A DNA stretch of 64,000 nt from Anastatus disparis (GCA_017163975.1 JAFFSR010000136.1:6321501-6385500); one strand, 5' to 3'; shown: positions 34,139-46,412, numbered from the stretch's first letter. Notes: a model not told the origin generated them from the letters alone. Numbers and translations are program-made.

Positions 34139-34350
34139 TCAAAAAAAGGTGAAATTACGGTAAGTTAGCTTTAAAAAAAAATCTTTTTCACTATCTCAAA
34201 AATAAAAAATATTTGCTCAAAACTAATTTAATACAATCAACTAAAAAAAATCTATTATATCTCTAAAAAAAGGCTTTAACATTATAGATAATAAAAAAGT
34301 GGGAATTTAATTATAACAAAAATACACTGGAAGAAATACTGAAATCAATA
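34139..34350 (+). repeat. Repeat R1, copy 3 (fragment)
   Basis: GGTGAAATTACGGTAAGTTA through AAATACTGAAATCAATA matches about 2892-3102. It is cut off by the palindrome starting at 34351. Confidence 0.75.
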
Positions 34351-34804
34351 TAGTCGCAAACACCTAATATTTTCCTAGCTTCAGACAATTAACTTATAAC
34401 TCTTTAGCATTGATAGCAGAAGCTCACAACTTATTTTAAATGAAAGTTGAGCTCAAATTCTTTGGAAATATTACTTACAGCATATCATAATATTATTTTT
34501 TCATAAAGTTACAGCGAAATAAAGATTAGACCTGAATTTCCTTAATTAATAATAAAACATGAATTAATAATAAAACCTAAAATTTTGTTCAATTTTTATT
34601 ATGTTGTAACTTTATGAAAAAATAATATTTGGATAAGCTGTAAGCATTGTTTCGAAAGGATTTGAGCTCAACTTTCATTTTAAAAAAATTTCAAGCTTCT
34701 AGCTATCAACGCTAAAGAACTATAAGCGTTTGAAAATTTCATCACTTTTAAAGTAATATTCTTTAACCGTCTGTAATTAGGAAAATATTGAACGTTTGTG
34801 ACTA
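34351..34804. mobile_element. Foldback MITE, TA flanked
   Basis: TAGTCGCAAACACCTAATAT at the left is inverted at the right (ATATTGAACGTTTGTGACTA) with TA outside each end. Inner arms pair (AACTCTTTAGCATTGATAGC with GCTATCAACGCTAAAGAACT). Relatives are at 5840-6255 and 20150-20280. Confidence 0.8.
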
Positions 34805-35255
34805 TAACTTAACTTTTTTTCATATTTTATCATCTAAAAACTTATTCTACAGTTTCAGCCAAATCCGTTATCTAGAGTTATTATACTCTCCTAGTTAGTT
34901 ATTTTCATAGCCAGGAAAAAAAATTTTTTAAATAACATTTTTTCTTATGTTAAATCAATTTTAAATGATAAAAAATATTTTTAAAAATCATACTTCTTTA
35001 TATTGTTTTCAATGATAAAAACTTCAAAATTTTCGATTGGTTTAGGACTTGGTTTTTTACACACATAGTCACATGACATTTTGGCATGAGACATCGGATG
35101 ATTTTTCACCTGATATTTTCATGGTATTATTATATGTATTGCATAAGTCTGGTATTAATTAAATAATTACTGTTACGAATGACTTATGGGTCGACAATGT
35201 CTCATTGTCTCTATATTTAGGATACTTTTACTACTTATAATCAGTTATTTTTATA
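34805..35255. other. Gene-free stretch
   Basis: AT-rich, nothing recognised. Confidence 0.4.
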
Positions 35256-36430
35256 TAATAGTATATTATGCTACGTGGGGTAAAAATGCGGCATTCTAGG
35301 CCAGCATGGATTTGGAGCTAAAATGCCGGCTTACAGTGTCGCATTTTTATCCCCAGTGGCATATACGATTTTTTCTCATACCGGGCTAAAAACACGTACA
35401 ACTTAGACTTATTAATAATTCATCATTAATAAAAAACCAACGCGAAAAATCATCTGCTACTCTCGGTCGAATATGTTTCCTCTTTGTCTGCTACTCTCTC
35501 ACTGATGATAATTCATTAAATAAACCATCAATATATCATTATAATACGCTCTTATTATACCACACTATAGATTATAATTCATAAAAATAAAATAAATATA
35601 ATTCTAAAAAATAAAAAATTAAATTACATAATCAATCGCACATCACTGATGATAATTCGTAAAATAAACCATCAATACACTGGGACCGGGATAACTTGCC
35701 GCTGTATAACTTTCCGCGACAGCCTTTTCTCCTCCGTACGCGAACAAACATCGTCCCCCACTACCTCTTATACGTATATATCTTGACCACGCCTCTTCGC
35801 CCGAAGAGTAAGAGAGAAAGAGAAAGATATAGCGCGCTTGTCAATAGAGGGGTTTCACAGTAACTGGCCTTTTCTGAGAATTTTGCTCCCCTACAGCCCC
35901 GTGCGCGGCAAGTTATCGAGGTCCCACTGTATATCATTATAATACGCTCTTATTATACTCTTATGACACACTTAGATTATAATTCATAAAAATAAAACAA
36001 ATTCTAAAAAATAAAAAATAAAATTACACAATCGATCGCATCACAAATTCTAACTTTTTATAACAAAAAGTATTATTTACAAACTTTTTTATAATACATA
36101 TGAGAGAGACGATGTTTGTAACCGATGAATAGAACAGGATAGACTTATATAATACATATAAAAGAAAGAGAGAGAGAGAGAGCAAATGTTGTAGCTGATG
36201 TTTTCAAAAGAATAGGCTACAATATACATGAAAGAAAGAAAGAGAGAGAGAGAGAGAGTTGACGCTTATAACCGTAAACAGAAAAGGACAAGCGTATACT
36301 CCCCACTCTTAAAACGCACGAAAGAGACTCGAGAATAAGTCGGAGCATGCCGGCCTGAAAGCATAAATTTTTACTGCTTGCGTTCGACCATTAATGACGT
36401 GTTTTTAGCCGGGGTATGAGAAAAAAGTTA
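35256..36430 (+). repeat. Repeat R4, copy 3
   Basis: It begins TATATTATGCTACGTGGGGT and ends near GACGTGTTTTTAGCCGGGGT. Internally GGCATATACGATTTTTTCTC and GA-rich microsatellites (36165-36180, 36235-36258) match copy 1. Within it a unit of about 150 bp containing CATCACTGATGATAATTC is duplicated in tandem (about 35503 and 35642), the second unit being split by the MITE at 35688-35929. Confidence 0.7.
35688..35929. mobile_element. pogo/Tc1-type MITE, 242 bp
   Basis: Ends CACTGGGACCGGGATAACTT and AAGTTATCGAGGTCCCACTG are inverted with one or two mismatches and flanked by TA. The empty site ACCATCAATATATCATTATA is preserved at about 35527 in the neighbouring tandem unit. The CAGTGGGACCTCGATAACTT-type terminus is typical of pogo-like elements. 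Confidence 0.88.
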
Positions 36431-36644
36431 TTATTTCTAAATGGTTGTGAAGTCAATAACCCCTATACTATTCCTTCGAAGTTAACTGACATATAAAATC
36501 ATTAGAAAATACATTTTAACTTGTACAGTTTTCATAGAAATAGGTAAATATTGTAACATCAAAACTCTGAACTTAAATTATAAGAAAATAAATTATAAGC
36601 TAAGTTAACGTTATAAAAATATATAAAAAAATGTTTCAATTTAA

Positions 36645-36687
36645 TATCTTTTAGGCTGATTTCATTTCAACTCGAACAGCCTGTATA
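36645..36687 (+). repeat. Repeat R5 copy 1, left part
   Basis: GGCTGATTTCATTTCAACTC through CCTGTATA matches, inverted, about 50083-50116. It is separated from its right part (38691-39100) by the 2-kb palindrome. Confidence 0.7.
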
Positions 36688-38690
36688 CCCTACTGAAAAA
36701 AGGCAAGTGATTAATCACTTGATTTATCATTTGATTTATCATCTTATTTATTATATAATTAATTACCTGATAAATCACCTGACTTTATGACATGATCTGA
36801 CAGGTGATTAATCAAGTGAAAAATCATGTGATTAATCAGATGAAAAATCAGGTAATTAAATCAAATAATAAATCTGGTGATTAATGAAGTGAAAAATCAG
36901 GCGATTAATCAAGTGAAAAATCAAGTAAAAAATCAAGTGATTAATCAGATGAAAAATCAGGTAATGAAATGAAATGAAAAATCAGGTGATTAATCAAGTA
37001 AAATATCAAGTGATTATTTAGGTTTCATGATTCATTCTATAGGTTTTACTAGTATCTATATTATATTTTTATTAGTTGACCAATATAACATAGTTTTAAT
37101 AATCGATGATTTCAATGGTAGAAATCAAAGATACAATCTTAAATGCTTTCAACATCTATTGAATTATAGAACAGATGCAAAAACAATACATAAGAATATA
37201 TACAATGCCGATACATTTATCATAATCATATCACCAAGTTTGCATTGATTTCAAGGAATAATTGGGTACATATACACACGAAGAAAGCCAAAATTTCAGA
37301 CTTCAATATTACCATTACCCAATTATTCCCTGAAATTAATGCAAACTTGGTGATATGATTATGATAAATGTATCGGCATTGTATATATTCTCGTGTATTG
37401 TTTTTGCATCTGTTCTATAATTCAATAGGTGTTGAAAACATTTAAGATGGTATCTTTGATTTCTACCATTGAAATCATCGATTATTAAAACTATGTTATA
37501 TTGGTCAACTAATAAAAATATAATATAGATACTAGTAAAACCTATAGAATGAATCATGAAACCTAAATAATCACTTGATATTTTACTTGATTAATCACCT
37601 GATTTTTCATTTCATTTCATTACCTGATTTTTCATCTGATTACCCATATGGAAATAATTTATGTGAAAAACTGTAAATAATAGTAAATAATTGTAAATAA
37701 CTGTTAAAAAATGTAGGAATTGAGACATAAATAATAGTTATTTACAGTTATTTACTATTATTGATTGTTAATTACTATTATTTACAGTTTTTTACAGTTA
37801 TTAACTGTTATTAAGTGTTATTTACAATTATTTACAATTATTTACAGTTTTTTATAATTATTTACAATCATTCATAATTATTTACAGTTATTCATAATTA
37901 TTTACAGTTATTTACATTTTCAAAAATTTTTGAATTAGTGGATAATTTAATGTTATTAATAATTATTTACAATTATTTATAGTTATTTACAGTTATTTAT
38001 AGTTTTTTACAGTTATTTACAGTTATTTATAATTATTTACAACTATTTACAATTTTCCATAGTTTTTTTACAATTATTTACAGTTATTCACATTTTTAAA
38101 AATTTTCGCCTATATATAAAATTATTGAATAAATTCGTGATAATTTTCGTAAATGTAAATAACTGCAAATAATTGTAAAAAACTATAAATAATCGTAAAT
38201 AACTGTAAATAATTGTGAAAAAAGTGAATAAATGTAAATAACTGTAAATAAATATAAATAACTGCTAATAAGTGTAAATAACAGTTAATAAGTGTAAATA
38301 ACAGTTAATAACTGTAAATAAGTGTAAATAACAGTAAATAATTGTAAATAATTGTAAATAACTGTTATTTATGTCTTAATTCCCACATTTTTTAACACTT
38401 TTCTACAGTTATTTACAGTTATTTACATTTATTTACATTTATTTACAGTTATTAACAGTTATTTACAATTATATCCAAAAATTTTTTCCACATGGGTAAT
38501 AACATGATTTTTCACTTGATTAATCACCCGATTTTTCATCTGATTAATCACATGATTTTTCACTTGATTAATCACCTATCAGATATCTCATAAAGTCAGG
38601 TGATTTATTAGGTCATTAATCATATAATAAATAAGATGATGAATCGGATGATAAATCAAGTGATTAATCACTTGGCTTTTTTCAGTAGGG
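36688..38690. mobile_element. 2-kb palindromic element, TA target duplication
   Basis: Ends CCCTACTGAAAAAAGGCAAG and its inverted form CTTGGCTTTTTTCAGTAGGG, with TA on both sides. The outer arms are runs of GTGATTAATCA/TGAAAAATCA motifs. The inner arms (about 37020-37258 and 37318-37565) are near-identical and carry the same 73-codon frame on opposite strands (MIHSIGFTSIYII...), differing at two residues. The loop is about 60 bp near 37290. The frame matches no family known to me and is probably a by-product of arm identity. The right arm is split by the 37643-38496 element. Confidence 0.9.
37643..38496. mobile_element. Decamer-repeat foldback nested in the 2-kb palindrome
   Basis: Ends CCCATATGGAAATAATTT and AAAATTTTTTCCACATGGG flanked by TA. 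The body consists of CTGTAAATAA variants on alternating strands and contains AATTGAGACATAAATAATAG. It is the same family as 17213-19209, uninterrupted here, and serves as its empty-site reference. Confidence 0.85.
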
Positions 38691-39104
38691 TACATTGAAG
38701 TCACCAATCACTGCACCGATGGAGTATGTAATTCTACTTTGAAAATAAGGAGACACTTATTTTTTTTATGAAATATCAAAATTGCATAAGATATGCACAT
38801 TTGAAAATTACATAAAAAAACTAAATGTTCAAACTGAAATTTTTGACAATGAAATGTTGAATTTTGGTAAACCTTTTTTGGTTCTATTTTGTTTTGAGCC
38901 CTCTTCAATTCAGTGCAAGAAATTAAAAAAAGAGAAAGTAAAAAATGGCTACGATATTTGCATTTTAACAGAAAATGCACTTTTTATGCACATGCATTTT
39001 TCTTGCTGATATTTTTTTTTGTTTTGCTGATAGAGGACCAAATTACCTATTTAATCGTACCTGTTTGATCCCGTACTTTTTAGTTTGGAATAAAACAAAG
39101 AATA
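38691..39104 (+). repeat. Repeat R5 copy 1, right part
   Basis: AAGTCACCAATCACTGCACC through the GATAGAGGACCAAATTACCT block matches the reverse complement of about 49650-50078. The two opposed short open frames here are shadows of this repeat. Confidence 0.75.
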
Positions 39105-40134
39105 TATGGGACCTTTCACAGCAACTGGAAAAGCAAAAAAATAAAAATCGTTGAAACTCTAAGAATATATTCTGATTATTACCCAAAATATGTAAAAAAA
39201 TTTTCAAAGATCTAGATTGAAAGTATCAAGAGATATAAATCCTTGAAATTTGAAAATTTTTCACAATTTTTAGAACAGTCCCAATTTTATCAGTTTTTTC
39301 TGAAAATCCTTATGTTTTAGAGGAAAATTCATAAGAATACTTCTTGTTGTAAATGAAGAGGAGATTCAGCATAACTTTTTACAGACCTGAATTTTGAAGT
39401 TTTCTATTGGTTCTTGTATGTATTACATGATAATTGAAATTACTCATGTTTTGCCACTTCAGAAATTGCTTTTCGTGGGCTTATTTTTGTATTTACATGA
39501 ACTTTAAAATACATTTTTGATCACGTGAGTCAAAGCCATCAATAAGGAGTTATGACAGTTTGAAATATATATTTTCATGTATGATTTATTCTTCATATTT
39601 AATATAAATATATATTTTCATATATGATTTATTTTTTATATTGAAAATAAATCATACATGAAAATATATATTTCAAACTGTCATAACTCCTTATTGATGG
39701 CTTTGACTCACGTGATCAAAAATGTATTTTAAAGTTCATGTAAAATACAAAAAAATAAGCCCGCGAAAAGCAATTTCTGAAGTGGCAAACAATGAGTAAT
39801 TTCAATTATCATGTAATACATACAAGAACCAATAGAAAACTTCAAAATTCAGGTCTGTAAAAAGTTATGCTGAATCTCCTCTTCATTTACAACAAGAAGT
39901 ATTCTTATGAATTTTCCTCTAAAACATAAGGATTTTCAGAAAAAACTGATAAAATTGGGACTGTTCTAAAAATTGTGAAAAATTTTCAAATTTCAAGGAT
40001 TTATATCTCTTGATACTTTCAATCTAGATCTTTGAAAATTTTTTTACATATTTTGGGTAATAATCAGAATATATTCTTAGAGTTTCAGCGATTTTTATTT
40101 TTTTGCTTTTCCAGTTGCTGTGAAATGTCCCATA
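39105..40134. mobile_element. Near-perfect 1-kb hairpin
   Basis: Arms of about 490 bp (39105-39600 and 39640-40134) pair almost without mismatch from GGGACCTTTCACAGCAACTG to CAGTTGCTGTGAAATGTCCC. The centre is an AT-rich loop near 39620. Both arms carry a conserved ATTGATGGCTTTGACTCACG block or its complement. No coding capacity. It interrupts R5. Confidence 0.9.
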
Positions 40135-41045
40135 TATACATATATACTAGGGGAGAGGATACCTCCTGCTCGCTCCACTCGCCATTATTATTATAAAAAT
40201 GAAGAAAACCGGTTTTTTTTTTTTAAACAAAAGTTTTTTGCAAGTATGTACATACTGAAATTTGATTAATAAAGTCTGTATAATATATAATGATTATAAA
40301 AAAATGTTATTTACAATTTTAAATCAAAATTCTAGAATATTTGATGTATTAATGAAAATGATATTAATAACAATAAAAAAATTTTTTTTATATTAAAAAA
40401 AGCAGGCATAAAAATCATGTTAACAGCAGGCCGGAGTAGAACCTTATACCGACCGAGTAACAATTGAGTTGTTTGTTATTTACTCAAGTATTAATCGGTG
40501 TATCTTCAAAATAAAGGTTGATCGCAATAGATATTATTATTATGAATATCTATGCACAAGAAAAAAAAAATCTACCGATATGTTTTTGAGAAAAGTAAGG
40601 AACGCAGAAGTAAAAGATTATGTTTATAATATTTTCGCGTATGTATTTTTCCTTTTTCTTATAACTTTCAAAAAGTTACTGTAAAACGTTGCATCTTTTT
40701 TTTATTATATATATATTTTTTGCTTTTTTTTCTTGATTATATTCAATGTAATTTGATTATTTTTAAAATAAGAAAAATTTTATAATATTTAATTTATTCA
40801 GAACTGTTTAAAAGAAATGAACTCTTTAAAACTGTATACGACAGTTCAGAATTGTTTTAAACTATATATATAGATATATAAGTAAACAGAAAAATAAAGA
40901 GGTACAATTATATTATTGAAAATTTTTAATTATAATGTAATATTTTTATTACGACATTATAAAATTATAACCTTAACTTTAAAAGTAATTGGAAATTGAT
41001 ATAACTTTTGATATTATAAGTTTTTGATTATAGTTAATAAAGAAA
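40135..41045. other. Gene-free stretch with tRNA-like vestige
   Basis: Minus-strand GGTTCTACTCC (40433-40443) resembles a Pol III B box beside a decayed A-box region, reminiscent of the R3 module. Nothing else was recognised. The frame starting at 40469 is low-complexity and unsupported. Confidence 0.35.
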
Positions 41046-41375
41046 CCCCTACTAAAAAATGTCAGGTGAGAAATCAGGTGATTTCTCATGCCAAAATTTC
41101 ATGTGACAATTTTATTCGTTTTTTAGGTATTGCAAATCATTTTTAATCGATTGAGGACTATTTTTCAAAATTTTGGACTTACAAAATTTTTAAAAAAATT
41201 CAAACTTGAAAAATTTTGACTGACTTTTAAAAAAATTTTCTAAGTCCAAAATTTTGAAAAATAGTCCTCAATCGATTAAAAATGATTTGCAATACCTAAA
41301 AAACGAATAAAATTGTCACATGAGATTTTGTCATGAGAAATCACCTGATTTCTCACCTGAGATTTTTTTGTAGGG
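41046..41375. mobile_element. 330-bp foldback with CCCTAC ends
   Basis: CCCCTACTAAAAAATGTCAG at the left pairs with CTGAGATTTTTTTGTAGGG at the right. The arms contain GGTGAGAAATCAGGTGATTT inverted as AAATCACCTGATTTCTCACC. Arms are about 145 bp and nearly perfect. It resembles the 36688 and 17308 elements in terminus style. Confidence 0.88.
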
Positions 41376-41685
41376 ACTTCAAGTTATCCTTCAGGATGCA
41401 GTAATTCATTTATTTCATAAATATTAATCAAGGTATGTAAATTATTTCAAAGAAAATAGAAAAATTTCTACCAATAAATTTTTTCCGTAATGGAAATATC
41501 ATTAATTGAAAATTATTTAAAATTGTTTTGAAATTGTAAAGGGCCGTTCAAAAGCATGTGATTTTAGATAATTAAAATAGTTATAAACAATTTAGATCAG
41601 TTTCAAACAGTTATCAAGAATTTTAAATAATTGTAAACATTAAAAATTAAATAAATAAATTTGAGAAATTTGATTAATAATGGAT
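41376..41685. other. Gene-free stretch
   Basis: AT-rich, nothing recognised. Confidence 0.4.
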
Positions 41686-42263
41686 AAATTTGCTTTTTAA
41701 CGGCTTATTTTTATTTTTTTTGTGAGGAAAAAATATACGAAGCCACCAATCGGGTGAATTTATCAAAGCTATTTAATTTTTCAAAAAAGTCTGAAAAAAT
41801 CGTGATTTTGGCTTAATCATTAAATTTATCATTTTTTCCTGAAAAAGAATTGTCTTAAAGAAAATGTATAAATACGTTTTTGATTGAAAATCATGCGTAA
41901 AATGTATTCAAATTTTTGTAAACCATTATTTGCAAGACATCACGAATTATAAGTGAAATTTTACAATTTCTTTTTTTACTAAATTTTTAATATATAAGCT
42001 TCAAAATGTCTTAAATTACAATCAATAAAAATATGCACATATTGCACACATAATTTCCAATAAAAAACGTATATATAAACATTTTTTCCAAAACTCAATA
42101 CTTTTTCAGGAAAAAAATCATTAATTTTATGATTGAGTTAAAATGACGTTTTTCTCAGACATTTTTGCAAAATAAAATAGCTTTGAGAAATTTACCCAGA
42201 TGGTGGCTTTGTATATTTTTTCATCATAAAAAAAATGAGCCGATAAAAAGCAAATGTAAGCCG
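41686..42263. mobile_element. Foldback element, arms about 260 bp
   Basis: GCTTTTTAACGGCTTATTTT pairs with AAATGAGCCGATAAAAAGC, and TCATTTTTTCCTGAAAAAG with CTTTTTCAGGAAAAAAATCA. The arms are diverged (roughly 80-85 percent by eye). Non-coding. Confidence 0.7.
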
Positions 42264-42700
42264 GTCAAATTTTTGGGTATATTAAATAGTATGTTTATAC
42301 TAATCAAATAAACTTAAAAATCAGCAAATTATAATTTGCAAAAATGCATTTGAATTCTACATGTAATTTCCAATAAAAAAAATTTTATTAAAGTTTAACG
42401 AAAAGTTGGTATATTTTGAGGAAAAAATTCATTAAAAAATGTGTTTAGCAAAAAATTTGAGAAATTTCAGCACTCTAACTTTTGACCCCTTTGACCTGAG
42501 CCTTTAAAATTTTTATATATATTTTGAATACTAAATAGAATATATTCACTTTTAGCGATTTTTATATTTTTTTACGTGTGATGAAACGAATACATTAAAA
42601 AATGTCTTTTAATTTTATTATAAGAATTAAAATTGTGATTAAATTTATCAAAATTTTTTCAAAATGAATTCGGGATTGGCTTTTCATTTTTGGAAAATGT
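42264..42700. other. Gene-free stretch
   Basis: AT-rich, nothing recognised. Confidence 0.4.
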
Positions 42701-45200
42701 TAATAAACTTATTCAGTATTATATAGATAAATTCATTTACCACAAATACTGAAAATAAATGTTTTCCAATGTGTTATTAACAAATTTAATTTACTGTATA
42801 TACTTATGAATGTCAATGTAAATGAATATAAATGAAAGAGTCTACTTTTTTTAACTCTTTTTGATTTTAATAGAAATATTTCACAATAATATTTTGTGAA
42901 AATAATAACATTGATTTCTGAAATGTATGTACATATAAACTTTAAAAAAATTAAACATTGAGATGTACCTTTTTATCAATTACAAAAACATTTATTACAA
43001 TATTTAAAAATATGAAAATTATAAGATTTCTTTTGAATATTTTATCACCATAGCCATTTTTCATAATTTTAGAATTGAAGAATTATTTATAATTTGATTA
43101 TTAATTTGGAAATTGAAAATTTATAATTTTTTAATGAATAAGTACTTATTTATTAAATAACAGTGTATGATGTGCTTGCATGACTTTACAGCACTGCGTA
43201 CAAAAATATACAATTGTCATACAAAACAAATTCTCATCTTGACTTGATTTGTTAATAAATATTTTTGTAATTGTTATTACTGCTACTTCTGCTACTGCTG
43301 TTATTACTGCTTTATGAAAGAATCACCTGAATATAATTACAAAGTAACAATTCTTTACATTAAATTTAATTAATCAGGTAAATCTCAAAGTGGTAAATAC
43401 TTAGCTGATGTATAATCACTTTACAATTGCTTAATTTTTACTTTCTTGTATTACTTAGGCCTTCTAATCTTCGTTTAATCCAATGCTTTTAATTAAATAT
43501 TCATTTTGAAATTACAAGAGTGCGAAAAGCATACTTGTAAATATTGAAAATTTAAAGTATAGAGAAATGGGTACTATATTTGCAATAAAACATAATTTCA
43601 GTGTAACGATCACTTGAATCATTCAATTTATTTTTATTATTAATTTAAATTTAAGAATAATAACTAAAAATCTGTATAACAGTAGACTATGCATGCATAC
43701 TGAAAGCACACTGTGTATATCACAGCCAGATCATGGTTGATAAAATAAATAATGTAACATCTGTTAGCATACGCTTTGGAACTGACTGATGATGCTTTGT
43801 TGTTTCACTTAAAATTGTCCTACCAGACGTTTCATTAACAGTTTATTGTATCTGGTTTTCTATAATTTAAATTTTTAATATTTACAAGTGTTCTTTGTCT
43901 CACACTTGTAATTACAAAATTTATATTTAATTTTTATTCAAAAGCATTGGATTAAACAAAGATTAGAAGACCAAAATAATAAAAAATAGTAAAAATGAAG
44001 CGATTGTAAAAAGATTATACGTCAGATAAGTGTACACTTTGAGATTTACCTGATTAATTAAATTTAATAAAAAGAATTGATACTTTGTAATTATATTTGC
44101 AGGTGATTCTTTCAGAAAGCAGAAGTAATAGTAACAACAATAAAAAAAATATTTATAAACAAATCAAATCAAGATGGGAATTTGTTTTCTATGAAAATTG
44201 TATATATTTGTACACAGTGCTGAAAAGTCATGCAAGCATCATTTATCATTGATATAATCATTAGGAAGTCACCCATTAGTCTAAACAATGGAACTTATAA
44301 AAAAAATACACTTCATGGTATCTTATACCTATGTCAACAAAATAAGTGACATTAATTCAGTGCTATATAATTAAATTTAATTGACTACACATGCTCTGTA
44401 AAAAAAATAAATAAATTTTTTGGCCATGTTTTACTCGTCAATGCATATTAAAGTGACACTTATATTGATGTATATTAATAAATATCAATTTCAATAAAAG
44501 AGTGTTAATTATTTTAACTCATTATAATATAAAGTGTCATTATATCTGATCAATATCTTGACAAAAATAATATGGATCAAATGTTATAAAATAAACCATG
44601 TAAGACACTATGACATTTTCCATATTTCTTAAATTAAAAAAAAATATCATATTCCTTTCAAATTAGTTTTTCTATACCTATGTAGGTATACATTGGAACG
44701 AACAAATAAGAAAATACACTTCATTTCATAGTACCTTACACTTGTATCGAAAAAATTATTTATATTACTTAAGAATTATATAAATAAATATTAAAAATAA
44801 ATTCATTTATGAATAAATTTAATATACTATACATACTGAATATAATTATATTTCAGTTTTACTTATAAATGCCAATGGATATCAATTTCAGTGTAAGAGT
44901 TTACTCAATTCAACTCTTTTTGATCTTAAAAGAAACATTTTACAATGATATTTCATGAAGTATAAGATTTATTTTTAAAAAATTAAAAATTGTAAAAAAC
45001 TTAATTGACATTAAGATGCAATTGTTTAGAAATTACAAAATCAAATTTTTTACTATAATATCTAAAAAAATTAAAATAATTACAGTTGCCATTTTCCATA
45101 ATTTAATAATTCAAGAATTATTTATGAATTATTTTCAAATGTAGACATGATAAATTTAAATCAATTTATAATGTATAAGTACTTATATCAAATGGCAATC
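42700..45200. repeat. R6: diverged direct repeats around a palindrome
   Basis: A block with CAACTCTTTTTGAT-like sequence, a CATTAAGATG/CATTGAGATG block and a GCCATTTT-CATAAT block occurs at about 42830-43150 and again at 44880-45190. A weaker version is at about 44450. Between them lies the palindrome at 43150-44255. The whole is AT-rich with no supported gene. Confidence 0.55.
43150..44255. repeat. Palindrome inside R6, arms about 400 bp
   Basis: GCTTGCATGACTTTACAGCA near 43178 pairs with a block ending in TCATGCAAGCATCA near 44240. ATCAGGTAAATCTCAAAGTG pairs with CACTTTGAGATTTACCTGAT, and GGCCTTCTAATCTTCGTTTA with a block near 43950. The loop of about 300 bp is not palindromic. Confidence 0.75.
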
Positions 45201-45737
45201 TGTAATATAAATAATTACTTAAATAATGGAGATAATAAAAACTAAAGCTTCACAGTATCATCGTTTATGATTTATACCGTGAAAAAAATTATTATTTATT
45301 TTATATAATAAACAATGCATACTGAACTATATGCATAAATATATAAATTCGCTTTGATGTATTTAGTATTTGTACCATAAAATAATTATTTTTATGTATT
45401 ATATTTTATCAATTAAACCATATATACAAAACCATCACCAAAAAAACAAATGACATTCTCTATATTTATATAATTGAAAACAATTATCCTATACCTTTTA
45501 AATAAGTTTTTAGTTTTTCTATGCATTGGAAGTAGAAATAAAAAAATATATGTTTATTATATGGTACCTTATACTTGTAGATCTAAATATTGTATTTTAA
45601 ATTTAGTGAATTTACTAATGAAAAACAAAAGAAAGAAAGGAAAGAAGAAAAAGAGAGAGATAATAAAAATTATATTTTATATTCAACTCACATCTTATTT
45701 CCAAAGTAAAAAATCCAATATATTCAAATTATATTTA

Positions 45738-46247
45738 ATTAAAACAAGTAATAGAACTTGTAGATTGAGAAAAGTAATTGCTCGTGCTTTGAATATTGAT
45801 GAATCTCTAACCTGCAAAAATAAGAAAATAATCTTTCAACATCAGCTACAATATATAATAATTACAAAAAACTAATTAAAAATCTTTTGTACTCACATAA
45901 AAAATGTCTGGACGTGATAATATTTATCTTGATTATGTAACTCACATCCTTCAAAATTAAAATGTGAAATGAATCACAATTATAATTAATCCTTCCAAAT
46001 TAAAATGTGCAGTGAATCCAAATTATAATTAAAACAAGTAATGAAACTTGTAGATTGCACAGCTTTAGGGATCAATATTGAGAAGAAGCACACGTGCTTT
46101 GTAAATTGGTTAATGTATAACCTGCAAAAATAAGTTAATAATCTTTAAACATCAGCTACAATACAAAATAATTACTAAAAATTAATTAAAAATATTTTGT
46201 ACTCACATAAAATATATTTGGACGTGTTAATATTTTTTTTCTTTAAT
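45738..46247 (+). repeat. Tandem pair of about 200-bp units
   Basis: ATTAAAACAAGTAAT-GAACTTG starts units at about 45738 and 46029. Both contain AACCTGCAAAAATAAG, AACATCAGCTACAATA and TTTTGTACTCACATAAAA. The spacing is about 290 bp. The open frame from 45474 runs into the first unit but has no support as a gene. Confidence 0.7.
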
Positions 46248-46412
46248 CTGTGTAGTGTATTTTATGTATAAAACAATTATTGCTGCGATAACCATTGATG
46301 AATTGGCTCCGTTCGCATTGTCTTAAACCTCACGTGTATTGTTTCGGTTCTATTTCGAAATCCACCACTCAGAGACAAAGACGTTTTCTGATTGGGCAAT
46401 ATAGCTTATATA

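Noticed and set aside
37027..37557. Two 73-codon frames on opposite strands as possible genes
   Set aside because: They are the same sequence in the two arms of a palindrome; similarity follows from arm identity and there is no family match or promoter.
45474..45875. 133-codon plus-strand frame
   Set aside because: Runs through AT-rich, Lys-rich sequence into a tandem repeat unit; the second unit does not keep the frame.
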